NCBI RefSeq assembly: GCF_019649055.1 | Contig: NW_026570226.1 | Span: 310,001 to 374,000, forward strand | DNA from: Paramacrobiotus metropolitanus | Taxonomy: Eukaryota; Tardigrada; Eutardigrada; Parachela; Macrobiotidae | DNA: 64,000 nucleotides | Direction of reading: 5' to 3' | Part shown: positions 13,372-24,911 of the stretch, piece by piece | Layout of the letters: each line of letters starts with the position of its first letter | Position numbering within the stretch: the first letter of the stretch is position 1 | Notes under the pieces: generated by a model | What the model was told of the DNA's origin: nothing | The model's input: the letters and a program-made list of their open reading frames with translations, nothing else | The model's database searches: none | Translations under genes and position numbers: made by a program

Positions 13372-15093
13372 GAGTGCACAATAATACTGTGCAGAAGTGG
13401 CGTCTTAACCCGGCAATGCCCGAGGTATCAAGGAATTTTTTGTCGAAGTTGAAATTCATACCATAGAATAACAATAATATAAAGAACTTAAACTAATTTT
13501 TTCAAAATTTTTGCTGCAGTAGTTTAAAATTTGAAGGGTAGGTGGAAATTCCACCGCTTGGGCATTCACGATATACAATACGTACGGTGTGGGCAAGGTG
13601 GTTGCCGGTGCGACACCACACAAATTCCGTTGTACACAACACTGTGGCTACTTGACCTACTCGAATCAACCTGGCTGTGGTAGCTGTTTACAATAGTTAG
13701 CTTATGCAATTTAATTCATTATGAAAAGATTCATGGTTGAATTTATAATCAAAAGAATGTTTCATTTCCGGTCAGCATGCAACAGGGTCATGGTGGGCTG
13801 CGCCAGTTTACATGTGTACAACACTGATCACAGCCAGCCATATTTATGGTTGGCTGCTTCGATCACAACGTCGTTTTATTGTTCTCTTACCTATTGCAGT
13901 CGAAGAAAAAATTGCGATATGATAAGAAAAATGTTTTATTATCATTTATGCTATTATAAAAGCACTCAGATCAGTCAGATGTCTTTATTTGTTTGATATT
14001 TTGATCAGTTAGTTGACAGTGTTCTGGTTTGGCTACTCTCCTAGTGTGCAACGGCTGAATCATATGAAGTGTGCGGCTCTGGTCACTGTGCCTGTTCAGG
14101 CAGCATGTTATTGTCCTACGCCAATGCCCAAGCGGTGGAATTTCCACCAGCTGTTTTTGAAAATTCACAGTTTTTTTACAGAAGAGCTGCAAACTTTTGT
14201 GTGATACTGAAATTGTGAGATACTCACATGAAGTTATCACTAATTTAATCCCAAATTTTTATCACAACAGCCGATTTAGATACACTTCGTAGAACTTTAT
14301 GTTATTTTTCAGTGTTTTTTTAAGCAATGTACGTTTTTTATGGTGTGTCTGATTAAAAACTAAAATTCACTGTGAAGAGAGTTATCTTTGTTCTATCTCA
14401 TGCATATGTAACCCAGGTAATGACAATAGTTCTGGCGTTGTAAAAATTAGCGAACTTTACTGGTGGTTTTTCCACCTAGCAGACGTTGCCGGGTTAATTG
14501 ATTTTATTCGTGATTTTACAGCCATTGCACCATTTGTGGACCCTCTAGTTGTCAATCAACGTAACAAGCTACGCGTGCGGTGGCCATACCAGGCTGTTTT
14601 AACGTAAATCTTTGAAAATTCATAACTTCGTTCATTCCTGCATTAAATTTTTATGTATAGTCTTGAAAAATGCAGAATAATACACAGTATTAGGCAAAAT
14701 AAATTCTTTTTTGTTTTTCTTTCAGGGTTATGCACTGTTAGCCTGTACGGCTAGCATAGCCGCCTATGGAGGATTTGTCATAGGCGGCTATGTTAACCGC
14801 AGGGGCTCCTAGTGCATTACCCTGAAGAAGAAACAGAGAAGCATTTATTTTGTCTAATGCTGTGTATTATTCTGCATTTTTCAAGACTATACATAAAAAT
14901 TTAATGCAGGAATGAACGAAGTTATGAATTTTCAAAGATTTACGTTAAAACAGCCTGTGGCATCGGCCACCGCACGCGTGCTTCTGTTACGTTGTCACTT
15001 AACAACTGGAGGGTCCACAAATGGTGCAATGGTTGTAAAATCACGAATAAAATCAATTAAGACGCCACTTCTGCACAGTATTATTGTGCACTC
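13372..15093. mobile_element. Foldback (near-palindromic) DNA transposon, interrupted by a piggyBac-like element
   Basis: The ends are inverted copies beginning GAGTGCACAATAATACTG, and the sequence is flanked on both sides by the 7-bp direct repeat AATAGAG (13365-13371 and 15094-15100). Once the nested insertion is removed, the element is about 633 bp long and consists of two arms of roughly 310 bp meeting at a short loop (14769-14778) inside the hairpin CATAGCCGCCTATG..CATAGGCGGCTATG. The arms stay similar to the tips, with scattered substitutions. No coding sequence was found, so it is non-autonomous. A 7-bp duplication with long inverted arms fits a foldback or MULE/P-like group, but the superfamily cannot be fixed by eye. 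Confidence 0.85.
13409..14493. mobile_element. Non-autonomous piggyBac-like element with TTAA target duplication
   Basis: The element starts CCCGGCAA and ends TTGCCGGG, and it is flanked by TTAA on both sides (13405-13408 and 14494-14497). This is the terminal CCC..GGG plus TTAA signature of the piggyBac superfamily. Inside it, a 26-bp stretch at 13541-13566 is repeated exactly in inverted orientation at 14123-14148; such subterminal inverted repeats are usual for piggyBac elements. Its 1,085 bp contain only short open frames (for example 13971-14240 on the minus strand) with no recognisable DDD transposase, so it must be mobilised in trans. It lies inside the left arm of the foldback element and is therefore the younger of the two. 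Confidence 0.88.
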
Positions 15094-15100
15094 AATAGAG

Positions 15101-18100
15101 CTGCTAACCGTACGACTAGCCATGGGCGGAGCGTACATCAACTGTCCAATAGGAAATCTGATTTCGGCCCTTCGTCTTTATTCGTTCAAAGTTTCCGCGA
15201 CCGTTGCGAGGTAAACCGATGAAAGGATAAAGCAGGCGGCCACTGTTATGACATAAGTACCTATCGGCTATCAATGCCGACTGTGCGAAATATTTTTCAG
15301 AATTAACTCAATTAAGTGGACGATTAATACAGTCAGTTCTACAGTTCTTTTGTAATTTCGTCTTGGTAATTAATCCACAGCCAGTGAAGCTTTGGTGTTG
15401 GCTTATTATGGGCGATATGGTTGTAATAATTCACATAAATAGGATTACATGAAACTGCGGCGTGATGTTCTGGTCAAAATTTCGAGATCGGTTCGTACAT
15501 CTGCATGTTTTCTTGCTTGATTCTAGTCTGCTGGATTATAAATGCAAGGTACGTCATCGTTTAACGAAAAGGATATTTTGAACCAGCGCAGAATGTTACA
15601 GAGTAAGGAATTTATGCACGGATTCTGTCCAGCTTTTGAAGGAAGATTCTGTAAAATTTCGGAATATGCTGCTTTGGAACAGAATAAACGTGGGATTTGT
15701 AATCGTTCCAGTTTTTGGTTTTGACATCGTTTTGACATCATTATCTGCGTTGACTTATTCATATTAATTTTAATTTTTATATCCTTGAAAGTTAAGCAAA
15801 AGTTACCGACCCATTTTTTTGGAAACCGAGAACGTAATATAAAATTTTATGCCATGCTATAGTGTTATTTTGACGGACACAAAATTTTTTGTATTTATAA
15901 ATTACACTTTACAGCTTCGAAAGTTACTTTATGATATCTGACAGATATCATGATGGTGTGCACTGTGGCAGACAGAATTATAAGTATTATATGCAAATAT
16001 GCACTGGCTTATTCATTCACAAAAATTACTAAACTTAAAAATGTAAACAGCAGTCCTTTCTTTGTTTAATACTGACAACCAGTTAAATGGTAACTGGTTC
16101 GTCATCTGCATTTTTTGTACGTATCGCGATTTAATTATTAACTGATGTTACCGAGAACGTGCCCATCGTGATGTAGAAAACTAATAACAATAACATGATT
16201 GATTTTTTGTTATAGTTGGTTTGTTTAATGCTGAAAGAAATTTTGAAGTTACTCCTGCGCATATTTACATTTGACTCGAAAAATGTGTCATATTTTCATC
16301 TTGATACTTATTGAAGGTATTTTCATCTTGAAGTAACAGACAAAACCGAAAAAATGTTGTTTGAGGACGACACGATAATTTTTGAGGACAACAATATGCA
16401 GATGCAGACAACTACAAGACATACTGCATAGCAACCTGTTGATTACAAGCCTGCTGGATTCAGGGCTCCGACTAAAAATCGTATTGCAAGTGGGCGCATA
16501 TATAGGGGCTGTTCTCATAATCTGATCCTAACTGTTTTTCTCCACGCGGTAGTGTGCTCACAAATCGGTGGTCAGTGGTCAACGCTCAAATCGCTAAAAT
16601 TATGGAATAACCACACCGTATACAGCACACGTATAGGCTTTTCTTAAGGATACATGCGTGTCCCGGTGTCCTCGGTGGCCTTTTGTGATTTATGTGCTGC
16701 TAGAACAGAACTCGAAACATATAGGATGACTAATTAGCTTCTCTATAACCAGCAAGATCTGGAGAAGTCTTCAGCCAGTTTATGGCTGCGGTCTGCAGGC
16801 CGGATAGTCCAGACAAGTGAGTCTGCTTGCTCTTCAGCAAGAGTGAAAATGTTTCATAAGATTAAGAAGGCTCGCAACCAAATATTCTGGCATTGTTAGC
16901 CAGCGCAATGTAAGCTGTCTCCTTCTTTAAACAATCAAGACAACCACCTGCAGATTTTGACGGTTGAGTATGAATTATGCGTTTACTTTCGACCTGAATA
17001 ATCAGATAAGACCACAACTACGGTGAAGGAATGTTGGATTTTGCTGCTATTTATAAACCTGCCAAAGGCAGTAAAATAACAATAAATAACGGAAAAACCA
17101 AACAAAATTGTATTCGATTATTTAATTTATACCGTGAGAGATTTATCGTCTTGTTATTTGAGTTGGTTTTGAGTATTATTTTTAAAGATTTAAACGTATT
17201 TATTATTTTTGCACAATAATAATCTTTTTGAAATTGCGGATCATTTTATTTTCCCTAAACGGGTTCATTACAAATGATAGTGTATAATAATAACTGCGAA
17301 TACTTATACTATATGCCGTGCGGCGTACACGATTGTTCTTATGACCTTGCGAGATTTTTGCCAAGTGAAAAGTATGCAGGGTTATATGAATAATTGCATG
17401 TCTTACATCAATGGCTTCTGGTTATGTTTAACGTTAAGACACACCGATTCCCACGGTTCTGTTGAATGACTGATGTTTTTTTGGGTTGACGAAAACAAGC
17501 GCACCATGAAGCGAAACGCCGAAACATTATTGAGATGTGCAATAAGAAAACTATAATATAGATTGTCAGCTCAACAGTAAATTAATTTTTCATTCATTTG
17601 GTCATATAATAAAATATGCTTTTTGTCTCAGTCTTACTTTTGCTGATTTAGTGTGTTGGGTTAGCCTTTTAGGATGAGCCGCTACTTTAAAGTTAATTAG
17701 CCAACGTATCGTAACTGTTATAATACTTTTAAACACACTGCTACCTAGAAATATGCTTTAGTGTGAAATGAAATTTTTAATGTATGTATGCTTGAAACCT
17801 TGTTGAATCCTGGGAAATGTGTTGGATATCTTAAACTTGACTGCAACTTAAAAGTGTCTCGCCGTATTTTAAATGGCTAAGATCGCTATGCTTAATCTCA
17901 GAATTTAAATCAAGCTTGAAATTTTACAAGTGTACGTCAGTTCGAAACAATACGAGTACTACTCGTATGCTTTTTGGTTGCGTTTAACGATAGCGTTTTA
18001 TTTATGGGGTTATGACTTTGTAAGATAACCCTGCTGGCCCCCGACAAGCAGTCCCACGGCTATTTAGCATGCGTTATGCCAGTTTGAACAGGCCGTTTGG

Positions 18101-18461
18101 TACATAGCTATTTTGAATGCCGTTACATGATCCACATTGTCCGGTTGATTGAGCATATGGTTTTGCTTTGGTCAGTGGTAGTAATATTATGGCAAGAGAT
18201 GATGTTACGAATTTTAAACTGAATGCAGTGCGAGAATCTTGTGAGCATTCTGATCTTAGCATGAGAAAATACTTTCCATTTCCTTTCTTTAGTAACTTGA
18301 CACAATTATTTATACTGGTCACATAATCGTAAAATAAGAACGAAGAATGCTGTTCATAAAATCGTAATTGGTCGAAGAATGTTAAGTGTGCGCCGGTCTC
18401 GTAAAGGATCTAACCGCCATTTATATATGCGCGTACAGTCAGGTATGAATTCGAATTGCAG
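15101..18461. other. 3.4-kb spacer, probably holding the 5' exon(s) of the FERM gene
   Basis: No open frame here resembles a known protein, and the composition is AT-rich. The downstream FERM gene lacks the first strands of its F1 lobe, so at least one coding exon should lie in this stretch or further upstream, but I could not identify it with confidence. An ATG-led frame at 15121-15210 ending in a GTAAAC donor is one possibility, although its product is not FERM-like. A back-to-back pair of TACGAGTA/TACTCGTA octamers lies at 17951-17967. Confidence 0.4.
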
Positions 18462-21400
18462 GCGTCAGCTGCCGGACAGGAAGTTTTGGATCAAGTTTTG
18501 AATCTGCTTAACCTAACGGAAAGAGAATATTTCGGTTTGCGTTATCTGGGAGCAAGTGATCAAGTTTATTGGCTAGATCCAAATCGATCGTTAGGAAAAC
18601 AATTCAAAAAATGTAAGTATCTTATGAGTGGTGTCAAGAAAAACCATTGGGAAAGACATTTTTAAGTACTAAATTTCTTTTAATTTTTTAGGTGATCCAG
18701 TTCATGGGGTGGATACAGACGGATCGTCAGAAAAACGGTTAAAAAAGTGTGAGTTGAAAATCTGATAGCTTTTCTGGATGTGAAATTCTGTACCAGAAGT
18801 TACAGCCGCATTTCCTTCCGTATTAGTTGAAATAGAGTAATTGGTGTAAAATCTCTGATTTTCCAGGTGAAACGTACAGACTATTCTTTTGTGTGAAGTT
18901 CTATCCTCCAGACCCCTCACAATTACACGAAGAAACGACACGGTAATGCTGCTTCTCTATTTTTGCGCTCGAAGCTTATGGTTAATGCAAGACCGCAAAT
19001 ATTTGATACCGTTTACGAGTTTTGCTAGTGATTAATTTTGAATCGCTTTCGGTAGGGTTAAGTTAGCATTCACGTCTATAAATAATATTGGCCTTATTGT
19101 GCATAAAATGCAGTTTTTGCGTTTTTATAACATCATGTATTCAACTTTGAAATTTTTAAAGCTTGTGTTATTTTTTTCCAGATATCAACTCTTTCTGCAA
19201 ATTCGACAAGACATACACCATGAGCGGTTGCCAGTACCTTTGGACGCTCAGGTTGAGTTGGGCGCATATGCGTTACAAGGTGCGTCTGTCAGTTGCGGCT
19301 CGCCTTGTTTGGTGTTATTGGTTCTGATTAGATTATCATTTGGATTTTTGGTTGTAGCGGAGATAGGTGATTACGATACAGATCGTGACCAACCCGGTTA
19401 TTCGTCAACATTCCAGCTGGTTTCGCAAAAACTTATGCTTGACGTACGATTGCAGAAAAAGATAGAGGCTATTCATAAAAGCTTGCGGTGAGTTGGTCAA
19501 TGTTGATTTAATTCTCTGTCTTTAATTCTCACTTAATAAAATTCTCACTTAATAGGAACGAAAACTGGGTTGTTTAAATGTTCGAGGATTATCAGCATTT
19601 AATTAGCTAGCTGGCAGCTCAGATTTTATTATCTGTAACATTAATTAACACAACAGTGTGTGTGTGTGTTTTCAGGGGCGTTTCCTGTTCAGAAGCCCAG
19701 TATCGCTACCTGACGTTCGCTAAATCACAAGATTTATATGGAGTAGATCTGTATGGAGTTTTGGGTGAAAGTGATATCAGCGATCCTTACACAACAGATT
19801 CTGGTTATTTTCTGGGCCTATCAAACTGTGGCCTCTCGATGATCCACAACGAACAGAAGCTTGCCGAATTTCAATGGGAAAAAATCGTCTCGATTTCCAA
19901 GGATGTCCCACGTGCTGGCCGGCGCGATAAGGGCGGAAGTATTATTATCCGGGTGCGGAGCGAACAGGACAAACTCGCTACCTTCGGGTTCCGCTTGACT
20001 ACGAGGGCAGCCTGTAAACACTTTTACAAAACAGCAATAGAACATCAAAAGTACTTCCGGTCGGGTTTGAAAGGAACGGGTGCTATGTCCACTCCATCTT
20101 TGAGTTCATGGTTAATGCGTATTGGTTCGAAATTCCGTTCGTCCGGCCGATCAGGATCAGATTCTGTTAGCTTAAGAGAACGGCGCCGTTCGGTACGCTC
20201 GGAACCCAAAATGGAACAGAATACCAACACTGTCCAGCGTAATCGCGCTCAGCCAGCGTCGACTGTGATTTATGAGGATGACAAGATGACTGTGATATTA
20301 GGAAACGGTACAGAAGTATGGACACAGCTGAAGATGCCCCCGCCAGAAAACGATCATGTTCCGGAGCTGCAGCCACGGAATGCGCTGGTCAGTCGAAGCC
20401 TGCGGCGGACAACGGTACGTTCATCCAGTCCGATGTCTATTCAAAGTTCCTTTTCAACTGTTCCCCGCCGGGTACCAGAGAAAGTGGATGATGACGCAGA
20501 TTCGGTGTTTTCTGGGTCGAGTCGGATCAGTCGCGCGGTAAGTGATGCAGAAACTCTCAGGAAGAAACGGAAGCGTTCAACCATGGGTGAGAACAATTCT
20601 TCGGGGGCGAGCGAAGAAAATGATGTACCGCGTCAGCCAGAACTGAGGTCATCTGTCGGACCGGAGCGACGAAAGGGGAAAATGCCTATGCGGCATCGCA
20701 CTGTGGACGGAAGTGTTACGCAACAGGTTTTAGCGCAGATGCGGGTGTCTCCGAGCAAGTCCTCGGATGGACGATCTTTGAATCTCCCGGATCGTCTGGC
20801 GGAAGTGATGCAGTCGGCACGGTCTTTAAATTACTTAAATAGCGTTGGATTGTCACCTCGATGTAACGGGAATCGACAAATGTTTCTCTTTACTGGCGAA
20901 GGCCATTTGCCTTTGGAACCGCAATCTTTCTTTGACGCACAGCAGACTAGTACCGGCCCAAGGTAATTTTCTTTTCGGCTTGGAGTTAATACGAATGTAA
21001 TGTATCTGAATAACTGCGGTTTTATCTTAATTACCGGTACTTCTTTTAATTTTGATACAATTTGTATTTGAGCAGGGATATGCATTCGAATACTTACTTA
21101 TTTACCAGTAAATTACCATATTTTGCAGTTTGCACTCGATTGAAGTCTATTAACACGTCGCGTTATTTTAGGCGCCCTCCGAGAAATTTACCGCTGCCTT
21201 GTGTACCGCCGGATAGTGTGTCCCGAACCGCACCACGTAGTCCCTATTTGCCCGCTCCTTCATCCCCCATGAAAGCAACAAAAACGTTCGACTTCCACAT
21301 CCAGTCACCAAAACTTTCCCTACCTCCGGACATTCCTCTTCCCGAGCCCCCGCGTCACATTCGGAGTTTATCTAGCTCGGATACCACGCCGAAGAGTCCG

Positions 21401-22338
21401 CGTAATTTGCCTACGACCCGCTCGCGACTCCGCAGCGATAGCCATTTCAACCGCGACGACGTTCAGTTGGATTCTGGCATCGACCATTGCTCGCCGTTAG
21501 CCAGTCCGTGCCCCGTAATTCCACCTCCGACACCGTTTGCTGAACCACCCGCGGTGCCAGCTCGGCCACCGCACACCCTCAAGCCATTTCCCACTCGAAT
21601 GGTCAGTGGACGGAATGGCATGATAAAAGGACGGACTGATTCCTTTACTAGTGCGATCACTTCCAATGACATGGAGATGCAACCCGTGGATCGCACTTCT
21701 GTACCGGAAGCAACATATGATTGTGTATATGGCGCAGCGGGAAAGACGCACGTACAACCGTCTGAACATGTAGCGCAAACACACTTGGTGGAGGTGGATG
21801 TGCACGCTCCTCATTTCATAGGAAATGGACATGTGAACGGCAGTGAATCGCTGTATTTAAGCAGCAGTGCTTTAGAAGATTCAAAGGAGAACACACAACC
21901 TCTGGTTGCCGGCAAGGAAATTGTACAAAATCAAATGTATTTCGATATGAGGTTTGATGGAGAGCCGCGTGATGCCGGCAGCGTCCTGAAAACTGGTAAC
22001 ATTAAACCGGTGAAAGGTTATGTCAGTCAGGTGCGTAATTGTTACTCCCATTTACTCGAAACTGAGTAAAATTTTTTGTCATGAAAATACGTGCAGCAAA
22101 ATGCCTTACATACAGGGCCTAGTTCGGTTGATTGAAATCTGTTTTATAGAAAGTTGGACCACCAGTAGCTTCAAACTATCCGTTGGCGATATATTCCACG
22201 GCTGCCGAATTATCACCGGGAATTCCTGCCACTACAAGCACTGTTAATGGCATTCCGCAAAATTCGGGATTTACTCAATTACGCAGTGGCTACGAGTACT
22301 CACCATGCGGCGGCGCTGTACCTTATACGACAGTTTAA
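18462..22338 (+). CDS. EPB41L4A: FERM-domain protein, band 4.1-like 4 (EPB41L4A/B) type; first exon(s) not located
   Basis: FERM proteins link membrane proteins to cortical actin. Eight exons join in phase: 18462-18612, 18692-18748, 18867-18942, 19182-19279, 19358-19487, 19676-20962, 21172-22030 and 22150-22338, giving 948 codons plus the stop. Diagnostic runs are EREYFGLRY and YWLDPNRSL (F1), VKFYPPDPSQLHEETTRYQL, ELGAYALQAEIGDYD (F2), SEAQYRYLTFAKSQDLYGVDL and YFLGLSNCG (F3). A FERM-adjacent segment follows (SKFRSSGRSG). The combination of YFGLRY..YWLDP with LGAYA..GDYD is closest to EPB41L4A/B; FRMD3/5 and EPB41L5 are less similar. The second half (from about 20200) is a low-complexity tail rich in Ser, Pro and Arg with polyproline runs. 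The protein ends in YTTV, a class I PDZ-ligand pattern. AATAAA at 22499-22504 is the likely poly(A) signal. The family is certain; the choice of paralogue is moderate. Confidence 0.85.
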
Positions 22339-22498
22339 ACTGATTTTTGTTTTTTTTCCATAGTTTTACTTTTGTACAGGTTGCTCAGACTGCTTTCTTT
22401 GATGTGTAAATTGTTTTCTACGGGTTCTTGGAAAATGTTCCTTGTTTTTATCACCAGTTGCTCCAAGTATCCATCGTAAGTAAGACTTTATGATTACC

Positions 22499-22504
22499 AA
22501 TAAA
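22499..22504 (+). other. Candidate poly(A) signal of the FERM gene
   Basis: AATAAA lies about 160 bases after the FERM stop codon, in the 237-bp gap before the convergent TRNT1 stop codon. It is the first canonical signal after the stop. Confidence 0.5.
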
Positions 22505-22575
22505 ATTAGTCAATTCACTATCACACACATTATAAAAAGGTACAACTATACGAGTAGATAACGCACTTCAATTAT

Positions 22576-24888
22576 CTACCGTTTAACTTTTTTATTCTTT
22601 GGACGCTCTGCCAGCTGTATTTCCAACTGGTGCATAGCTTTAGGAAGGTCGTTCAACAGGAGGTCGTCCACCGTCTTGGTAAATGTGCTGCGTATCCATT
22701 CTCTTCTTAAATAATCCAAAGCCATCCCTACAATCGGTCCCTGGTGACCTTTTTCTATTAGCATGGTGGCTTTGACTGGGAACGGTGGAATTTCCCAGTT
22801 TTCCATTCCCTGTACCAGGACGCCATCGCCACGGTACTTCAGTAATTCGATACAGCGCGATCGCGCATCAGACTGTTTGCACGTGAGGGCGGTTTCCGCC
22901 ACAAGATGCTGGTACGGTACCAATGCATTCACATCCGGATATTTCCGGCAGTAATCCAGCAGATCAGGATTTGAGCGGTGATCGATGATAAAAAGTACCG
23001 TCGCACATTCTTCATTGGATAACCGTAAACGTTCATCCAGCTTCTCCACCTGTATCCAGAAAAAACAAACAGTGTAAAATAGTAAGTAAGTACCTATGTC
23101 GTACGATAGTATCGCTGGAGAATGTACTACTCAGTACACGTAAAACGTTAGAAGTTACTGAATGAAAGTTTCAACGACTTTAACTTTTACAGTACATCTG
23201 ACACTGCGCGAACGACTACATGAACCATTAACAAAAATTTTCATTAGCCCCGTTGACTTCTGTGTCTGTGCATTCACAGATTGGAAAAATTTTACGAATC
23301 TTGAACGTCTGTCAACAAATACCTCTTCCTGGCTCGCAAGAAGCGAGGCTAATATCGTCGCTGGTTTAGGCTGGAATTCATGACATCTTTTCCAAACAGC
23401 AAATAATTCTTCCACATTTGGTTTTTCCGGGAATCCCATGTACCGTGTCAGACCGAGATCAACCATACGGCTAACTAAATGATTTCCGTGGCGTCCCGTA
23501 AGGATTTTTCGCAGTTCCATCCAGATACGCTCGCCCGATATACCTTCATTAAAAGAGAAATACATATAAATCAACTAGCAATATTGATAATAATATTATT
23601 AATAACAGGTAATTACCAAAATGCTTGTAGTTTTGCTAACACCATAACAGCAACAACAAACAACACTAAAACAGCTAAAATATGCAAGCTGTTTCTAATT
23701 TTGAAAGAACTCCCCTGATCACATTTTGCTGTTATATGGGTACAAAACTACAGTTCATTGCAAAACTTACGTTGCAGCCCGTCAGCATTTTCCCGAATCG
23801 CTTCCAAAGTGTCGGAATCGTGATTATCGGCATCTGGGCAAATTCTTCCGTAAAAGCGAAAATAGCGCAAAATCCGCAAGAAATCTTCCTGGATGCGTTT
23901 TCGAGGATCGTCCACAAAACGAATACGGTGCTGCATAAGATCCTGCATTCCGCTGAAGTAATCGTAAAGATTCCCATCCAAATCTGAAACAAAAGAACCC
24001 GAATCAGACTAAAATCAGCTGCAATTCGCTTTCTAACATTTAAACAATTCCAAGAACGAAAAACCACAATTTATTTTAGCTGCAAATCTTTCGGAACCAA
24101 AAATTCACCCGTTGCTAACAAAATGCCAGCAAGCAGCAAATTTCATTTGTAATAATAATGAAAATATTTTTAAACAACAGTGAATAACACAATTTAAATA
24201 AAACCCTGCATACGCTCGATAACTGCTATTTAAACAGCCGACAATAATAATTCAACTAAAACCAGAATAAACAAATGCAGCGACTAAATATTTCTTATAC
24301 AAAATGGCTGCACACGAAATAAGCCTGACCTAAAAACATGGAATTTATGGTCAGATCGCGCCGTCGCGCGTCAAGAACCCAGTCCGTGGTGAATTCCACT
24401 TGTGCCCATCTTCCATCGGTCGTCTTATCAATCCGCAGTGTGGTGACTTCAAAGTTCTCTTTGTCATTTATTCGTGCTGTTACAGTGCCATGTTTCTCTC
24501 CACCCGCATTAATCATACGGATCAGTTTCTCATCAAACATCTTCTTCATATCCACCGGAGTGGCTGTTGTGGCGAAATCCACATCCTCCGGTCGAATATT
24601 CATCAAAATATCCCGCACTGCGCCGCCGGCTATGCGCAGTTCGTAGCCATATTCCCTGAAGATACTCGCCAGACTTTCCAGTTCCGGAGTGAAGAGACTC
24701 CGGAAGACAGGCGACGTGATTTTCACAGATTCTGCCATGTTAATGCGATTAAGTGCGGATTGTAAGCACATCGAGCTTCTACATAGCGGACGCACTGACT
24801 GGTTCACACCACACTGGCTTTTGTAACGAAACTTGAATTTCGGGATGTTAACGGATAGTATGGACAACACTCTGGTCGAAACCCTCAT
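22576..24888 (-). CDS. TRNT1: CCA tRNA nucleotidyltransferase 1
   Basis: The enzyme adds CCA to the 3' ends of cytosolic and mitochondrial tRNAs. Four exons, 24330-24888, 23771-23983, 23323-23543 and 22576-23049, join in phase to give 488 codons. The class II nucleotidyltransferase signature is plain: [13 protein letters not shown], then [11 protein letters not shown] with the catalytic D-x-D, followed by [31 protein letters not shown] (neck) and [10 protein letters not shown]. Human TRNT1 is slightly shorter. The first methionine adds a basic, Ser/Arg-containing leader without acidic residues that looks like a mitochondrial targeting peptide. Downstream methionines (MCLQSALNR and MAESVK) could start a cytosolic form, as is common for this dual-localised enzyme. 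A LINE fragment begins only about 25 bases upstream of the start codon. The gene converges with the FERM gene. Confidence 0.97.
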
Positions 24889-24911
24889 GAAAATCGAGAA
24901 GATGATAACAA

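Noticed and set aside
13148-13474. Minus-strand frame of 108 codons crossing into the foldback element
   Set aside because: It spans the host/transposon boundary and part of the nested insertion, so it cannot be an old host gene, and its product is unlike any known protein.
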